NCBI RefSeq assembly: GCF_036788415.1
Contig: NZ_DAIQNN010000004.1
Coordinates: forward strand, 32,308-96,307
DNA: 64,000 nt
DNA from: Rubrimonas sp036788415
GTDB taxonomy: Bacteria; Pseudomonadota; Alphaproteobacteria; Rhodobacterales; Rhodobacteraceae
Direction: 5' to 3'
Made by a program: the position numbers and the translations under genes. Positions 28,362 to 36,556 of the stretch are shown one piece after another; within the stretch, counting starts at the first letter, position 1; the number at the start of each line of letters is the position of its first letter. The notes beneath the pieces are model-generated. The model was not told where the DNA came from. It saw only the letters and a list, made by a program, of their open reading frames with translations, and made no database searches.

Positions 28362-28522
28362 ACGAGAGGCGACGCGATACGCTTCTTCGGGAGAAGCGCT
28401 CCTATGACCGAAACCGCGCGGGATTGCAACGGCGGACCGGTCGAGGCGACGGCGCGGGCGCTTGACAACGCCGACGCTGAGGATGCATCGGGCTGCGCAC
28501 GCAGAAGGAGAAGCCCCGCATC

Positions 28523-29467
28523 ATGGCGCGCGCATTCGTTTTCCCCGGACAGGGCAGTCAGGCGGTCGGCATGGGGCGCGCGCTCGCCGAGAGCGACGCG
28601 CAGGCGCGGGCGGTGTTCGAGGAAGTCGACGAGGCGCTTGGGGAAAGGCTCAGCGCGCTGATCTGGGAGGGCCCGGCGGAGACGCTGCAGCTGACCCAAA
28701 ACGCGCAGCCGGCGCTGATGGCTGTCTCGCTCGCAGCGCTGCGGGCGCTCGAGGCGAAAGGCGTGCAGGTGGCGCGGGACGCGGCCTACGTCGCAGGGCA
28801 TTCGCTGGGCGAGTATTCGGCGCTGTGCGCAGCGGGAGCGTTCGGCGTGGCGGATGCGGCGAGGCTGCTTCGACTGCGCGGGCGCGCGATGCAGGCGGCG
28901 GCGCCCGTGGGCGCGGGCGCGATGGCGGCGCTGCTCGGCCTTGAGATCGCGGCTGCGCGCGAGATCGCGGCGGAGGCCGCGCAGGGCGAGGTTTGCGAGG
29001 CGGCGAACGACAACGCGCCCGGTCAGGTCGTGGTGTCGGGCGCGCGGGCGGCGGTCGAGCGGGCGGTGGCCGTGGCGCAGGGGCGCGGCGCGAAGCGGGC
29101 GGTGCTGCTGCCGGTCTCTGCGCCGTTTCACTGCGCGATGATGGCGCCGGCCGCGGAGGCGATGCGGACGGCGTTGGCGGCGACGCCCATCGCGCGACCG
29201 GCGTCGCCGGTCGTCTCCAATGTGCGCGCGGAGGCGGTGTCGGAGCCGGAGGACATCCGTGCGCTGCTGGTCGCGCAGGTTACTGGCGCTGTGCGCTGGC
29301 GCGAAAGCGTGCTGTGGATGGCCGAACAGGGCGTGGACGAGTTCGTCGAGATCGGGGCCGGCAAGGTGCTCACCGGACTTGTCAAGCGGATCGCGCCGGC
29401 GGCTTCGGCGCGGGCGGTCGGCGGGCCTGAGGACGTGGACGCTGCCGCGGCGGCGATTCTGGGGTGA
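28523..29467 (+). CDS. fabD: Malonyl-CoA:ACP transacylase FabD
   Basis: A 314-residue acyltransferase that loads malonate onto acyl carrier protein. FPGQGSQAVGMG is near the N-terminus, the catalytic Ser94 is in GHSLGEYSAL, and the catalytic His is in VSAPFHCAMM near residue 201. It leads the fabD-fabG-acpP-fabF-mltG run. A TTGACA lies 61 nt upstream (28462-28467), but its -10 partner is poor. Confidence 0.96.
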   Translation: MARAFVFPGQGSQAVGMGRALAESDAQARAVFEEVDEALGERLSALIWEGPAETLQLTQNAQPALMAVSLAALRALEAKGVQVARDAAYVAGHSLGEYSALCAAGAFGVADAARLLRLRGRAMQAAAPVGAGAMAALLGLEIAAAREIAAEAAQGEVCEAANDNAPGQVVVSGARAAVERAVAVAQGRGAKRAVLLPVSAPFHCAMMAPAAEAMRTALAATPIARPASPVVSNVRAEAVSEPEDIRALLVAQVTGAVRWRESVLWMAEQGVDEFVEIGAGKVLTGLVKRIAPAASARAVGGPEDVDAAAAAILG

Positions 29468-29474
29468 TGGCGGC

Positions 29475-30212
29475 ATGTTCGATCTGACGGGGAAGCGCGC
29501 GCTGGTCACCGGCGCGTCGGGCGGGATCGGCGGCGCGGTGGCGCGGGCGCTGCACGCGCAGGGCGCGACGGTGGGCTTGTCGGGCACGCGGGAAGCGCCG
29601 CTGACGGCGCTCGCGGACGAACTCGGCGCGCGGGCGCATGCGCTGCCCTGCGACCTGTCGGACGGCGCGGCGGTGGACGCGCTGCCCAAGCGCGCGGCGG
29701 AGGCGATGGGCGGGCTCGACATCCTCGTCAACAACGCCGGCGTGACGCGCGACAATCTGTTCATGCGGATGTCGGATGCGGAGTGGGACGCGGTGATCGC
29801 GGTCAATCTGACCGCCGCCTTCCGGCTGATGCGGGCGAGCCTGCGCGGAATGATGAAGGCGCGCTGGGGGCGGATCGTCTCGGTGACCTCCATCGTCGGC
29901 GTGACGGGAAATCCGGGGCAGGGAAATTACGCGGCCAGCAAGGCGGGCCTGATCGGCATGTCGAAGTCGCTGGCCGCGGAAGTCGCCTCGCGGGGCGTGA
30001 CGGTCAACTGCGTGGCCCCGGGCTTCATCGAGACGGCGATGACTGGCGCTCTGACCGATGCGCAGAAGGCCAAGCTGCTCGAGGCGATCCCCGCGGGGCG
30101 GATGGGCGCAGCGGAGGAGATCGCGGCGGCGGTGGTCTATCTCGCAAGTGCGGAGGCGGCCTATGTCACTGGCGCGACGCTGCATGTGAATGGCGGGATG
30201 GCCATGATCTAG
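29475..30212 (+). CDS. fabG: 3-oxoacyl-ACP reductase FabG
   Basis: A 245-residue SDR enzyme that reduces 3-oxoacyl-ACP with NADPH. The cofactor loop is TGASGGIGG (residues 12-20), followed by NNAG, and the catalytic Ser139, Tyr152 and Lys156 are in the expected places (VSVTS, NYAASKAG). The end VTGATLHVNGGMAM is typical of FabG. It starts 7 nt after the fabD stop. Confidence 0.96.
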   Translation: MFDLTGKRALVTGASGGIGGAVARALHAQGATVGLSGTREAPLTALADELGARAHALPCDLSDGAAVDALPKRAAEAMGGLDILVNNAGVTRDNLFMRMSDAEWDAVIAVNLTAAFRLMRASLRGMMKARWGRIVSVTSIVGVTGNPGQGNYAASKAGLIGMSKSLAAEVASRGVTVNCVAPGFIETAMTGALTDAQKAKLLEAIPAGRMGAAEEIAAAVVYLASAEAAYVTGATLHVNGGMAMI

Positions 30213-30376
30213 ACGACATTTGCGCGTCCGGGCCGTTGTGCTAATCAGGCCCCGGCTCGACCGGGACCGAGGCGGCGCGGCGGACCGGCGCGGGACGATT
30301 TCGCAAGGGCCGACGCTGGCCGGCTTCAGACAGACACCAAACAGGGCCCCAAGGGCTCGCCAAACGAGGAAGTGAC

Positions 30377-30619
30377 ATGAGCGACATCGCAGAGCGCGTC
30401 AAAAAGATCGTCGTCGAGCATCTGGGCGTCGAAGAGGATAAGGTCGTTGACGGCGCGAGCTTCATCGACGATCTCGGCGCGGACAGCCTCGACACGGTCG
30501 AGCTGGTGATGGCGTTCGAAGAGGAATTCGGCATCGAGATCCCGGACGACGCGGCCGAGACGATCCAGACCTTCGGCGACGCGGTGAAGTTCATCACCGA
30601 GAACTCCGCCGACGCCTGA
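30377..30619 (+). CDS. acpP: Acyl carrier protein
   Basis: An 80-residue ACP. Ser37 in LGADSLDTVELVMAFEEEF is the phosphopantetheine attachment site. The protein is strongly acidic, as expected. A GAGGAAG ribosome-binding site precedes ATG 30377. The 164-nt gap from fabG and the hairpins downstream suggest its own promoter and separate mRNA control, fitting the high dosage of ACP. Confidence 0.97.
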   Translation: MSDIAERVKKIVVEHLGVEEDKVVDGASFIDDLGADSLDTVELVMAFEEEFGIEIPDDAAETIQTFGDAVKFITENSADA

Positions 30620-30620
30620 G

Positions 30621-30649
30621 CGCCGCGCGACCGCGCCGCACGCGCGGCG
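30621..30649 (+). terminator. Stem-loop immediately after acpP
   Basis: A perfect 9-bp stem (CGCCGCGCG at 30621-30629 with CGCGCGGCG at 30641-30649) with an 11-nt loop starts 2 nt after the acpP stop. Only a short CCGTTT follows, so it may act as a weak terminator or as an mRNA 3'-end stabiliser. Confidence 0.45.
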
Positions 30650-30679
30650 CCGTTTGGCCGCAAACCTCTCGGACCATAT

Positions 30680-30714
30680 GCGCCGGCGCGGGGCCTGACG
30701 GGCCGCGCCGGCGC
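30680..30714 (+). promoter_or_regulatory. Strong stem-loop between acpP and fabF
   Basis: A perfect 12-bp stem (30680-30691 with 30703-30714; GCGCCGGCGCGG) with an 11-nt loop ends 26 nt before the fabF ATG. No T-run follows. With the preceding hairpin it could set the acpP to fabF expression ratio by partial termination or RNA processing. Confidence 0.45.
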
Positions 30715-30740
30715 TGTCGATTGAAGCAGGGATCAACAGC

Positions 30741-32009
30741 ATGAGGCGCGTGGCGATCACCGGTCTCGGCGCGATCACGCCGCTCGGCTGCGGCGTCGAG
30801 GCGACTTGGGCGCGTCTGCTCGAAGGACGCAGCGGCGCCGGGACCATCCGCCATTTCGACGCGGCCCACCTCGCCTGCCGGATCGCATGTGAAATACCGC
30901 TGGGCGACGGTTCGGATGCGACTTTCGACCCGGACGCCTGGGTTCCGGCGAAGGACCGGCGCAAGCTCGACCGGTTCATCGTCTACGCTCTGGTGGCGGC
31001 GCAGCAGGCGATAGAGGATGCCGGCTGGTCGCCCGGATCCGACGACGCGGAGGCGCTGGAGCGCACCGGGGTGATGATCGGCTCGGGGATCGGCGGGATC
31101 GAGACGATCGCCGAGACGGCGCTGACGCTGCGCGACAAGGGACCGCGTCGGGTCTCGCCGTTCTTCATCCCGGCGGCGCTGATCAATCTGTGTTCGGGTC
31201 AGGTGTCGATCAAGTACGGCTTCAGGGGGCCGAACCACGCCGTCGTGACGGCGTGCTCGACCGGCGCGCATGCGATCGGCGACGCGGCGCGGCTCATCGC
31301 GCTCGGCGACGCCGACGTGATGGTGGCGGGCGGCGCGGAAGCGCCGGTCTGCGAGATTTCCGTGGCGGGGTTCGCGGCCTGCAAGGCGCTGTCGACCGCC
31401 TACAACGACGCGCCGGAAAAGGCGTCTCGGCCCTGGGACGCGGAACGCGACGGCTTCGTGATGGGCGAGGGCGCGGGCGTCGTGGTTCTCGAGGAGATGG
31501 AACACGCGAAGGCGCGCGGCGCTAAGATCTATGCGGAAGTGCTGGGCTACGGGCTGTCGGGCGACGCGCATCACATCACCTCCCCGGCGCCGGACGGCGA
31601 TGGCGGCTATCGCGCGATGCAGGCGGCGCTCAAGCGGGCGGGGCTCGGGGCGTCGGATGTGGACTACGTCAACGCGCATGGCACTTCGACGCCGGTGGGC
31701 GACGAGATCGAGCTCGGCGCGGTGACGCGGCTGCTGGGGACGCATGCGAAGGACGTGACGATGTCGTCCACGAAGTCGTCGGTCGGGCATCTGCTCGGTG
31801 CGGCCGGGGCGGTGGAGGCGATCTTCTGCGCGCTGGCGCTGCGCGACCAGATCGCGCCGCCGACGCTCAATCTCGACGCGCCGTCGGTCGTCTCCGAGAT
31901 CGATCTCGCGCCGCACAAGCCGGTGACGCGGCGCATCGAGGTCGCGCTCTCGAATTCCTTCGGCTTCGGCGGCACCAACGCGTCGCTGGTGCTCGGCAAG
32001 GCGCGCTGA
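30741..32009 (+). CDS. fabF: 3-oxoacyl-ACP synthase II FabF
   Basis: A 422-residue condensing enzyme with a Cys-His-His active site: Cys172 in VVTACSTGAHAIG, His in NAHGTSTPVGD, and His in KSSVGHLLGAAG. The C-terminal FGFGGTNASLV is the usual end. It elongates acyl-ACP with malonyl-ACP from FabD. It is followed at 7 nt by mltG. Confidence 0.96.
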   Translation: MRRVAITGLGAITPLGCGVEATWARLLEGRSGAGTIRHFDAAHLACRIACEIPLGDGSDATFDPDAWVPAKDRRKLDRFIVYALVAAQQAIEDAGWSPGSDDAEALERTGVMIGSGIGGIETIAETALTLRDKGPRRVSPFFIPAALINLCSGQVSIKYGFRGPNHAVVTACSTGAHAIGDAARLIALGDADVMVAGGAEAPVCEISVAGFAACKALSTAYNDAPEKASRPWDAERDGFVMGEGAGVVVLEEMEHAKARGAKIYAEVLGYGLSGDAHHITSPAPDGDGGYRAMQAALKRAGLGASDVDYVNAHGTSTPVGDEIELGAVTRLLGTHAKDVTMSSTKSSVGHLLGAAGAVEAIFCALALRDQIAPPTLNLDAPSVVSEIDLAPHKPVTRRIEVALSNSFGFGGTNASLVLGKAR

Positions 32010-32016
32010 CCGCGAG

Positions 32017-33003
32017 ATGCGCGCGCTCGCCGCAAACGCCTTCACGCTGCTGATCGTGCTCGGGCTCGCGGCTGCGGGACTTGCGGCCTATGGCCAACGC
32101 ATGTTCACGGGGCCGGGGCCCCATCAGGAAGAGCGCGTGTTCGTGGCGCCGCGCGGCGCGACGCTCGATCAGATCGCCGAGCGGCTGGAGGCGGAGGAGC
32201 TGATTTCCTCGGCGCGCTTGTTCCGCATCGGGGCGCGCTATGCGGGCAAGGCGGGGGCGCTGCGGTTCGGCGAGTATCGCGTGCCGGCGGGCGCGTCGAT
32301 GCGCGAGATCCTCGATCTGCTCGCGAGCGGCCGGTCGATTCAGTACGCCATCACGATTCCCGAGGGGCTGACCTCGTGGGAGGTGGTCGAGGTGCTGCGG
32401 GCGTCCGACCTGCTGTCCGGGGAGATCGACTCGATCCCGGCCGAGGGCGCTCTGGCGCCGGAGACCTACAGCGTGCAGCGCGGCGATTCGCGGGCGGCGC
32501 TCCTGGAAAGGATGCAGGATCTGCAGCGGCGCACGCTCGCGCTCGCATGGGAGGGCCGTGCGGACGGACTGACGCTGCGCTCGCCCGAGGAGGCGCTGGT
32601 GCTGGCGTCGCTCATCGAGAAGGAGACGGGACAGCCCGGGGAGCGCGGTCTGGTTTCGGCGGTGTTCCACAACCGGCTGCGGCAGGGGATGCGGCTCCAG
32701 TCGGACCCGACGATCATCTATGGGATCACCGAAGGGCGCGGGCCGCTTGGCCGGGACATCCGACGCAGCGACATCACGCGCGCAACGGCTTGGAACACCT
32801 ACGCCATCGACGGGCTGCCGCCGACGCCGATCGCCAATCCGGGGCGCGACGCCATCGTCGCCGCGGTCCGGCCCGACGCGAGCGACGCGCTCTATTTCGT
32901 GGCGGACGGGACGGGCGGGCACGCGTTCGCGCGCACCCTCGCCGAGCACAACCGCAACGTCGCGGCGTGGCGCGCGATCGAGCGCAGTCGGGCCGCCGAG
33001 TGA
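32017..33003 (+). CDS. mltG: Endolytic murein transglycosylase MltG
   Basis: A 328-residue YceG/MltG protein with an N-terminal membrane helix (about residues 6-26), a LysM-like region, and the catalytic domain. The active Glu is in LASLIEKETGQPGERG near residue 200. FHNRLRQGMRLQSDPTIIYG and NTYAIDGLPPTPIANPG are family signatures. It cuts nascent glycan strands at the inner membrane and is commonly next to fabF. Confidence 0.96.
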   Translation: MRALAANAFTLLIVLGLAAAGLAAYGQRMFTGPGPHQEERVFVAPRGATLDQIAERLEAEELISSARLFRIGARYAGKAGALRFGEYRVPAGASMREILDLLASGRSIQYAITIPEGLTSWEVVEVLRASDLLSGEIDSIPAEGALAPETYSVQRGDSRAALLERMQDLQRRTLALAWEGRADGLTLRSPEEALVLASLIEKETGQPGERGLVSAVFHNRLRQGMRLQSDPTIIYGITEGRGPLGRDIRRSDITRATAWNTYAIDGLPPTPIANPGRDAIVAAVRPDASDALYFVADGTGGHAFARTLAEHNRNVAAWRAIERSRAAE

Positions 33004-33023
33004 GGCGAGGAACAGGTTTATGC

Positions 33024-33052
33024 TTGACATTGCGCGCGCTCTACTGTAAGAG
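33024..33052 (+). promoter_or_regulatory. Promoter-like element ahead of the GTA cluster
   Basis: A perfect -35 hexamer TTGACA (33024-33029) is followed after exactly 17 nt by TAAGAG (33047-33052), in an AT-rich patch between mltG and the first GTA gene. The -10 matches at three positions only. An intrinsic terminator lies about 40 nt downstream, so readthrough or a short RNA would be expected. Confidence 0.5.
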
Positions 33053-33090
33053 TTTGTCATAGTCGAGAAGTTTATTAGCAAGATGTAAAC

Positions 33091-33120
33091 GCCGCGGGTT
33101 CACCTGCGGCATTTTTGTTT
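33091..33120 (+). terminator. Intrinsic terminator between mltG and the first GTA gene
   Basis: GCCGCGGG pairs with CCTGCGGC (8 bp including one G-U) around a 4-nt loop, directly followed by ATTTTTGTTT. It can end the fab-mltG transcript. It also lies downstream of the TTGACA element, in the leader of GTA gene 1. Confidence 0.75.
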
Positions 33121-33133
33121 GGGCGTCAGAGTG

Positions 33134-33457
33134 ATGAAATCGGATCTCGCTGGACCGACCGCGCAGGCCGACGGGGCCGACGACGACCCTGTCGGCGACC
33201 AGATCAACATGCTGATCGCGCGGCTGCGGGCGACGCTGGAATCGGCGGAGCCGGTCAGCGACGCCCAGGCCAAGGCGTTGAAGACGCATCACATGGCGAT
33301 AGCGATGGTGGTCGATCTTGAAACGCTGCTCGCGAAGCGAGGCGCGCAGGCGCACCCGAAAGATGGCTGCGCCCTCGATCTCGACGCCGCGCGATCTGAG
33401 ATTCTTCGGCGCATCGCTCGCCTCAAGACCGCCCTATCGGGTCCGAAAGCTCCTTGA
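33134..33457 (+). CDS. GTA gene 1: small terminase subunit-like protein
   Basis: A 107-residue protein matching the first gene of the Rhodobacter GTA cluster, now regarded as the small terminase (DNA recognition). It is mostly helical (DQINMLIARLRATLESAE, DAARSEILRRIARLKTAL). Starts are possible at TTG 33119, GTG 33131 and ATG 33134; I take the ATG, although no strong ribosome-binding site is visible. Its 3' end overlaps the large-terminase frame. Identification rests on position and helical character more than on a sharp motif. Confidence 0.8.
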   Translation: MKSDLAGPTAQADGADDDPVGDQINMLIARLRATLESAEPVSDAQAKALKTHHMAIAMVVDLETLLAKRGAQAHPKDGCALDLDAARSEILRRIARLKTALSGPKAP

Positions 33458-34706
33458 GAAGCTCTCGCCCAACGCGCTCGCCGCACTGCCCTTTTTGTTC
33501 GACGCCTGGGCGCATCCCGACCACCAGCTGCCCCCGAAGGGACGCTGGTCGACCTGGGTTCTGCTCGGCGGCCGCGGATCGGGCAAGACGCGGGCCGGCG
33601 CCGAGTGGGTGCGGGGACAGGTCGAGGGCGCGACGCCGCTGGCGGCGGGACGGGCGCACCGCATCGCGCTGGTCGCGGAGACCTGGGAGCAGGCGCGCGA
33701 AGTGATGGTGTTCGGCGAGTCGGGCATCGCCGCCTGCTCGCCGCCGGACCGACGCCCGCATTTCGTCGCGACGCGCCACAAGCTGGTCTGGCCGAACGGG
33801 GCCGAAGCGCAGCTGTTCTCGGCGTCGGACCCGGAGTCGCTGCGCGGACCGCAATTCGACTGCGCCTGGTCGGACGAACTCGCGAAGTGGCGGCGCGCAC
33901 GCGAAGCGTGGGACATGCTGCAATTCGGGCTGCGCCTCGGAGCGCATCCGCAGCAGATCGTGACCACGACGCCGCGCGACGTGTCGGTGCTGCGCGACAT
34001 CCTGGCCGATCCGGCGACGGCGACGACGCAGGCCTCGACCTGGGCCAATCGGGCCTATCTCGCCGAGGATTTCCTCGGCGCGATCACGCGGCGCTATCGC
34101 GGCACGGATCAGGGCCGGCAGGAACTCGAGGGCGAATTGCTGGTCGAGGCGGCGGACGCGCTGTTCACGCATCGGATGATCGACGCCGCGCGAGTCGGCG
34201 CGGCGCCGGCGCTCGACCGGGTGGTGGTCGGCGTCGATCCGCCGGTGACGTCGGGGCCCGCCTCCGACGAGTGCGGCGTGATCGTCGCGGGGCGGGCGGG
34301 CGATGCCGTCTATGTGCTGGCCGACCGCTCGCCGGGGCGGGTCGCGCCGGCCGCCTGGGGGAGGCGGGTGGTCGAGGTCTGGCGCGAGTTCGAGGCCGAC
34401 CGGATCGTCGCCGAGGTCAATCAGGGCGGCGATCTGGTCGCACAGCTGATCCGCGGGATCGATCCGGCGGCCCCGGTGGTCTCGGTGCGGGCCTCGCGCG
34501 GCAAGGCGGCGCGGGCGGAGCCGGTGTCGCTTCTCTACGCGCAGGGGCGGGTGCGGCATGTCGGGGTCTTCAAGACGCTGGAGGACCAGATGTGCGGGTT
34601 CTCGCCGGGCGCAGGAAAGAGTCCCGACCGCATGGACGCGCTGGTCTGGGCGGTCACCGAACTGATGCGCGGCCCGGAGCCGCAACCGCGCGTTCGGCGG
34701 CTTTGA
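33363..34706 (+). CDS. GTA gene 2: large terminase (DNA packaging ATPase-nuclease)
   Basis: About 447 residues. The ATPase Walker A is GGRGSGKT (residues 69-76), with a Walker B-like CAWSDELAKW. The C-terminal RNase H-like nuclease carries VVVGVDPPVTSG and a late acidic motif RMDALVWAVTEL. It pumps host DNA into GTA heads. ATG 33363 would overlap gene 1 by 95 nt. The only later in-frame candidate I see is a TTG within the conserved LPFLFDAW region, so the ATG is preferred. Confidence 0.93.
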   Translation: MAAPSISTPRDLRFFGASLASRPPYRVRKLLEKLSPNALAALPFLFDAWAHPDHQLPPKGRWSTWVLLGGRGSGKTRAGAEWVRGQVEGATPLAAGRAHRIALVAETWEQAREVMVFGESGIAACSPPDRRPHFVATRHKLVWPNGAEAQLFSASDPESLRGPQFDCAWSDELAKWRRAREAWDMLQFGLRLGAHPQQIVTTTPRDVSVLRDILADPATATTQASTWANRAYLAEDFLGAITRRYRGTDQGRQELEGELLVEAADALFTHRMIDAARVGAAPALDRVVVGVDPPVTSGPASDECGVIVAGRAGDAVYVLADRSPGRVAPAAWGRRVVEVWREFEADRIVAEVNQGGDLVAQLIRGIDPAAPVVSVRASRGKAARAEPVSLLYAQGRVRHVGVFKTLEDQMCGFSPGAGKSPDRMDALVWAVTELMRGPEPQPRVRRL

Positions 34707-34749
34707 GCCCCGCGCGCGATCTGAAATCGCGATCTGTCAGGAGGCGCCG

Positions 34750-35916
34750 ATGGCGTTGTCTCTGTTCGGCGCGCGCCGGGAACCGGCGGGCGAGCGCAAA
34801 TCGTCGGCCGTCGGCGCGATGACGGCGATCCATGGCGTGGGGCGGCCGGCCTGGACGCCCCGCGACCCGGTCTCCATGACGCGGGTCGGCTATTCGGGCA
34901 ATGTGGTGGGATTCCGGTGCGTGCGGATGATCGCCGAGGCGGCGGCGGCGATCCCGCTCAAGCTCGTCGAAGGCGGCGAGACGCTGGCGGAGCATCCCCT
35001 TCTGCGGCTACTGGCGCAGCCCAATCCCGGCCATGACGGGATGGCGCTGCTCGAAACGGTGTTCGGGCAGCTCCAGCTGGCGGGCAACGCCTATCTGGAG
35101 GCGGCGACGGGCGTGGACGGCGCGCCGGCGGAGCTGCACGCGCTCCGGCCCGATCGGATGCGGGTGATCCCGGGGCCGGACGGGTGGCCGGAAGCCTACG
35201 AGTATCGCGTGGGCGCGCGCGCGCATCGCTTCGAGATGAATTGCGACGCGCCGCCGGTGCTGCACCTCAAGGCGTTTCATCCGCTCGACGACCACTACGG
35301 CATGTCGCCGCTCGAGGCGGCGGCTGCGCCGATCGACGTGCACAACGCGGCGACGCGCTGGACCAAGGCGCTGCTCGACAATGCGGCGCGGCCTTCCGGC
35401 GCCGTCGTCTACAGCGGCGTCGACGGGAACGGACGGCTGAGCGACGAGCAGTATCGGCGCGTGATCGAGGAGCTGGAGGCCAACCATCAGGGCGCGGCGA
35501 ACGCCGGACGGCCGCTTTTGCTCGAGGGCGGGCTCGACTGGAAGCCGATGGGCTATTCACCCGCCGACATGGACTTCCTCCAGACCAAGAACGCCGCGGC
35601 GCGCGACATCGCGCTCGCCTTCGGGGTGCCGCCGATGCTGCTCGGCCTGCCCGGCGACAACACCTATGCGAACTATCAGGAGGCCAATCGCGCCTTCTAT
35701 CGTCACACCGTCTTCCCTCTGGCGCGTCGCGTGTCGGCTGCGCTGAGCAACTGGCTCGGGGGCCGCTGGGGCGGGGCCGTGCGGATCGAACCCGACCTCG
35801 ACCGGACGGCGGCGCTCGCGCCGGAACGCGACGCGCAATGGCGTCGGATCGCCTCGGCCTCGTTCCTCGACGACGACGAGAAGCGGACTCTTCTCGGGCT
35901 GCCGCCCAGGCGCTGA
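34750..35916 (+). CDS. GTA gene 3: phage portal protein (HK97 type)
   Basis: A 388-residue portal that forms the head vertex through which DNA enters and to which the tail connects. Its typical stretches include GNVVGFRCVRMIAEAAAAIP, LLAQPNPGHDG, and the C-terminal-third signature FGVPPMLLGLPGDNTYANYQEANRAFY. ATG 34750 is preceded by AGGAGG at about 6 nt. Only 36 nt separate it from the protease gene. Confidence 0.95.
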   Translation: MALSLFGARREPAGERKSSAVGAMTAIHGVGRPAWTPRDPVSMTRVGYSGNVVGFRCVRMIAEAAAAIPLKLVEGGETLAEHPLLRLLAQPNPGHDGMALLETVFGQLQLAGNAYLEAATGVDGAPAELHALRPDRMRVIPGPDGWPEAYEYRVGARAHRFEMNCDAPPVLHLKAFHPLDDHYGMSPLEAAAAPIDVHNAATRWTKALLDNAARPSGAVVYSGVDGNGRLSDEQYRRVIEELEANHQGAANAGRPLLLEGGLDWKPMGYSPADMDFLQTKNAAARDIALAFGVPPMLLGLPGDNTYANYQEANRAFYRHTVFPLARRVSAALSNWLGGRWGGAVRIEPDLDRTAALAPERDAQWRRIASASFLDDDEKRTLLGLPPRR

Positions 35917-35952
35917 GCCGGAGCGCCGCCGCAGATGTTCAGGAGAAACCAG

Positions 35953-36507
35953 ATGCCGTCCGAACGCGCCATCGCCCCGAGCGGGCTGGAGACGAAATTT
36001 CTCGCAATCGATCCCGACGCCGTCCGCGAGGGCGCGCGGATCGAAGGTTACGCCAGCGTGTTCGACAGGCCCGACGACAGCGGGGACGAAGTCGCGCCGG
36101 GCGCATTCGCCGCGTCGCTCGCCCGAAAGGGGTTGGGCGTCAAGCTTTTGTGGCAACACGATCCGGCTCAGCCCATCGGCGTCTGGGAGACGTTGGCCGA
36201 GGACGAGCGCGGGCTCTACGCGCGCGGGCGGCTGCTGACGGAACTGCGGCAGGGCGCGGAGGCGGCTGCGCTGCTGCGCGCAGGCGCCATCGACGGGCTG
36301 TCGATCGGCTATCGCACGCTGCGGGCCGTCAAGGCCCCGAATGGCGGGCGCCGGCTGGTCGAGATCGATCTCTGGGAGGTGTCGCTCGTGACATTTCCGA
36401 TGCTGCCCGAGGCGCGCGCCGTCGCGACGGGTCCGGAGGCCCGGGCCGACGCCGAGGCCCGCGCGCTGGCCGACGCCCTGCGGGAGGCCCGCGGACTGCT
36501 GGGCTGA
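35953..36507 (+). CDS. GTA gene 4: HK97-family prohead protease
   Basis: A 184-residue maturation protease that trims the capsid protein N-terminus. The likely catalytic His is in LLWQHDPAQPIG and the Ser in GAIDGLSIGYR, with EIDLWEVSLVTFPMLP following, as in the family. I choose ATG 35953, which has AGGAG 8-10 nt upstream, over the ATG at 35935. The C-terminal 25 residues are Ala/Arg-rich helix. The capsid gene follows. Confidence 0.94.
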   Translation: MPSERAIAPSGLETKFLAIDPDAVREGARIEGYASVFDRPDDSGDEVAPGAFAASLARKGLGVKLLWQHDPAQPIGVWETLAEDERGLYARGRLLTELRQGAEAAALLRAGAIDGLSIGYRTLRAVKAPNGGRRLVEIDLWEVSLVTFPMLPEARAVATGPEARADAEARALADALREARGLLG

Positions 36508-36556
36508 TCGGACGACCCTCTAAATCCGAGGCATTGCAACGAGGAAGGATTGACGC

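Noticed and set aside
28462..28490. TTGACA upstream of fabD
   Set aside because: The -35 is perfect, but 16-18 nt later only TGCATC-like sequence is found, so I did not call a promoter.
33041..33355. Minus-strand frame covering the GTA leader and gene 1
   Set aside because: Runs opposite the coding plus strand and ends in AT-rich leader; no recognisable product.
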